Shown: positions 26,281-26,608 of the stretch, piece by piece
Layout of the letters: each line of letters opens with the position of its first letter
Numbering within the stretch: position 1 is the first letter of the stretch
Assembly: GCA_003427395.1 (NCBI GenBank)
Contig: BFEA01000471.1
Location: forward strand, 937,518-964,125
Direction of reading: 5' to 3'
DNA: 26,608 nt
From: Chara braunii
Lineage: Eukaryota > Streptophyta > Charophyceae > Charales > Characeae
Notes under the pieces: generated by a model
Told to the model about the DNA's origin: nothing
Database searches by the model: none
The model's input: the letters and a program-made list of their open reading frames with translations, nothing else
Position numbers and translations under genes: made by a program

Positions 26281-26608
26281 CCATGTGCCCATTTTTTTCC
26301 CCTTTTATTCTCTTTTTGGAATCTGACAACCTGGCCACGCGGCGGAGATGCTCTCATTGAGGGCACTCTCACACTACCACTTCCAAGAATGAATACAACT
26401 GCAATCACGGCGAAAGCTTTGTTTCCTTTTTTTTTTTTTTCCTGAGGTTCACGGCCGCAACTTTTCTTCTTCCTTTTTGTTTTTTTTTGTTCTTTCCATG
26501 AGAGTACCAGAAAGAAAACGGAGTGTTACCCAGGCTTGGCAAAACTCGGAGTGCAGTGAAATTCAGGGTCGGCGAAAACAGGCTCGGAGGTACTGGTGGT
26601 TGAAAAAA
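26281..26608 (+). repeat. T-rich dispersed repeat, copy 2 (cut by window end)
   Basis: It aligns with 17,641-17,886: CTCATTGAGGGCACTCTCAC, AATCACGGCG, poly-T stretches, AAAACTCGGAGTGCAGTGAAA, AACAGGCTCGGAGGTACTGG and GGTTGAAAA at the edge. If the two copies are equivalent, the tandem CTCGTCGCGAGG array may begin just beyond the window. Confidence 0.75.

Overview
The window looks like repeat-dominated nuclear DNA of a plant-lineage (streptophyte) eukaryote. The protein style of its largest retroelement (coiled-coil, RGG-rich gag; chromodomain integrase; tRNA-iMet-like primer site) resembles what I remember of charophyte algae such as Chara. That placement is recollection and inference, not a database result. 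I see no bacterial operon, CRISPR array, rRNA gene or intact tRNA gene, and no intact protein-coding gene.

Region 1 (1-11,870) is a nest of two Ty3/gypsy LTR retrotransposons, both read on the minus strand. The inner one (542-9107) is nearly complete: two ~1.075 kb LTRs, primer site, gag, protease, RT, RNase H, DD35E integrase, GPY/F module and chromodomain. It is broken by frameshifts, by stops (one at the Tyr of the RT YLDD box) and by an integrase Glu to Lys change. It sits inside the RNase H gene of an older, more decayed gypsy element (9108-11,870 and 541-1), with a 4-5 bp target duplication. Across the junction the old frame can be followed from one side to the other.

Region 2 (11,870-17,640) has no recognised gene. 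It holds a 72-bp tandem duplication, dispersed repeat fragments, a possible membrane-protein exon on the minus strand, a diverged relative of the inner element's LTR (15,640-16,500), a 46-bp minisatellite and several hairpins.

Region 3 (17,640-18,640) pairs a T-rich dispersed repeat with a tandem array. The array's ~20-bp core recurs ten times with spacings 88/74/70, 88/75/69 and 92/74/69, which is a higher-order (trimeric) repeat of ~232-235 bp. It begins just after a motif resembling a tRNA A box. The same T-rich repeat recurs at the right edge of the window.

Region 4 (18,640-22,180) holds two small overlapping plus-strand ORFs (coiled coil, then an acidic protein with a SAP-like stretch), possibly the gag start of another retroelement, followed by unassigned DNA.

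Region 5 (22,190-22,700) is a cluster of fold-back/SINE-like repeats, one carrying a tRNA-like A box/B box segment.

Region 6 (23,650-26,608) has a possible LINE ORF1 scrap, an LTR scrap, a LINE reverse-transcriptase fragment that runs directly into a Penelope-like reverse-transcriptase fragment on the same strand, a cluster of palindromes and the second T-rich repeat. The most unusual signals are the higher-order array, the LINE/Penelope-like junction and the fold-back cluster.
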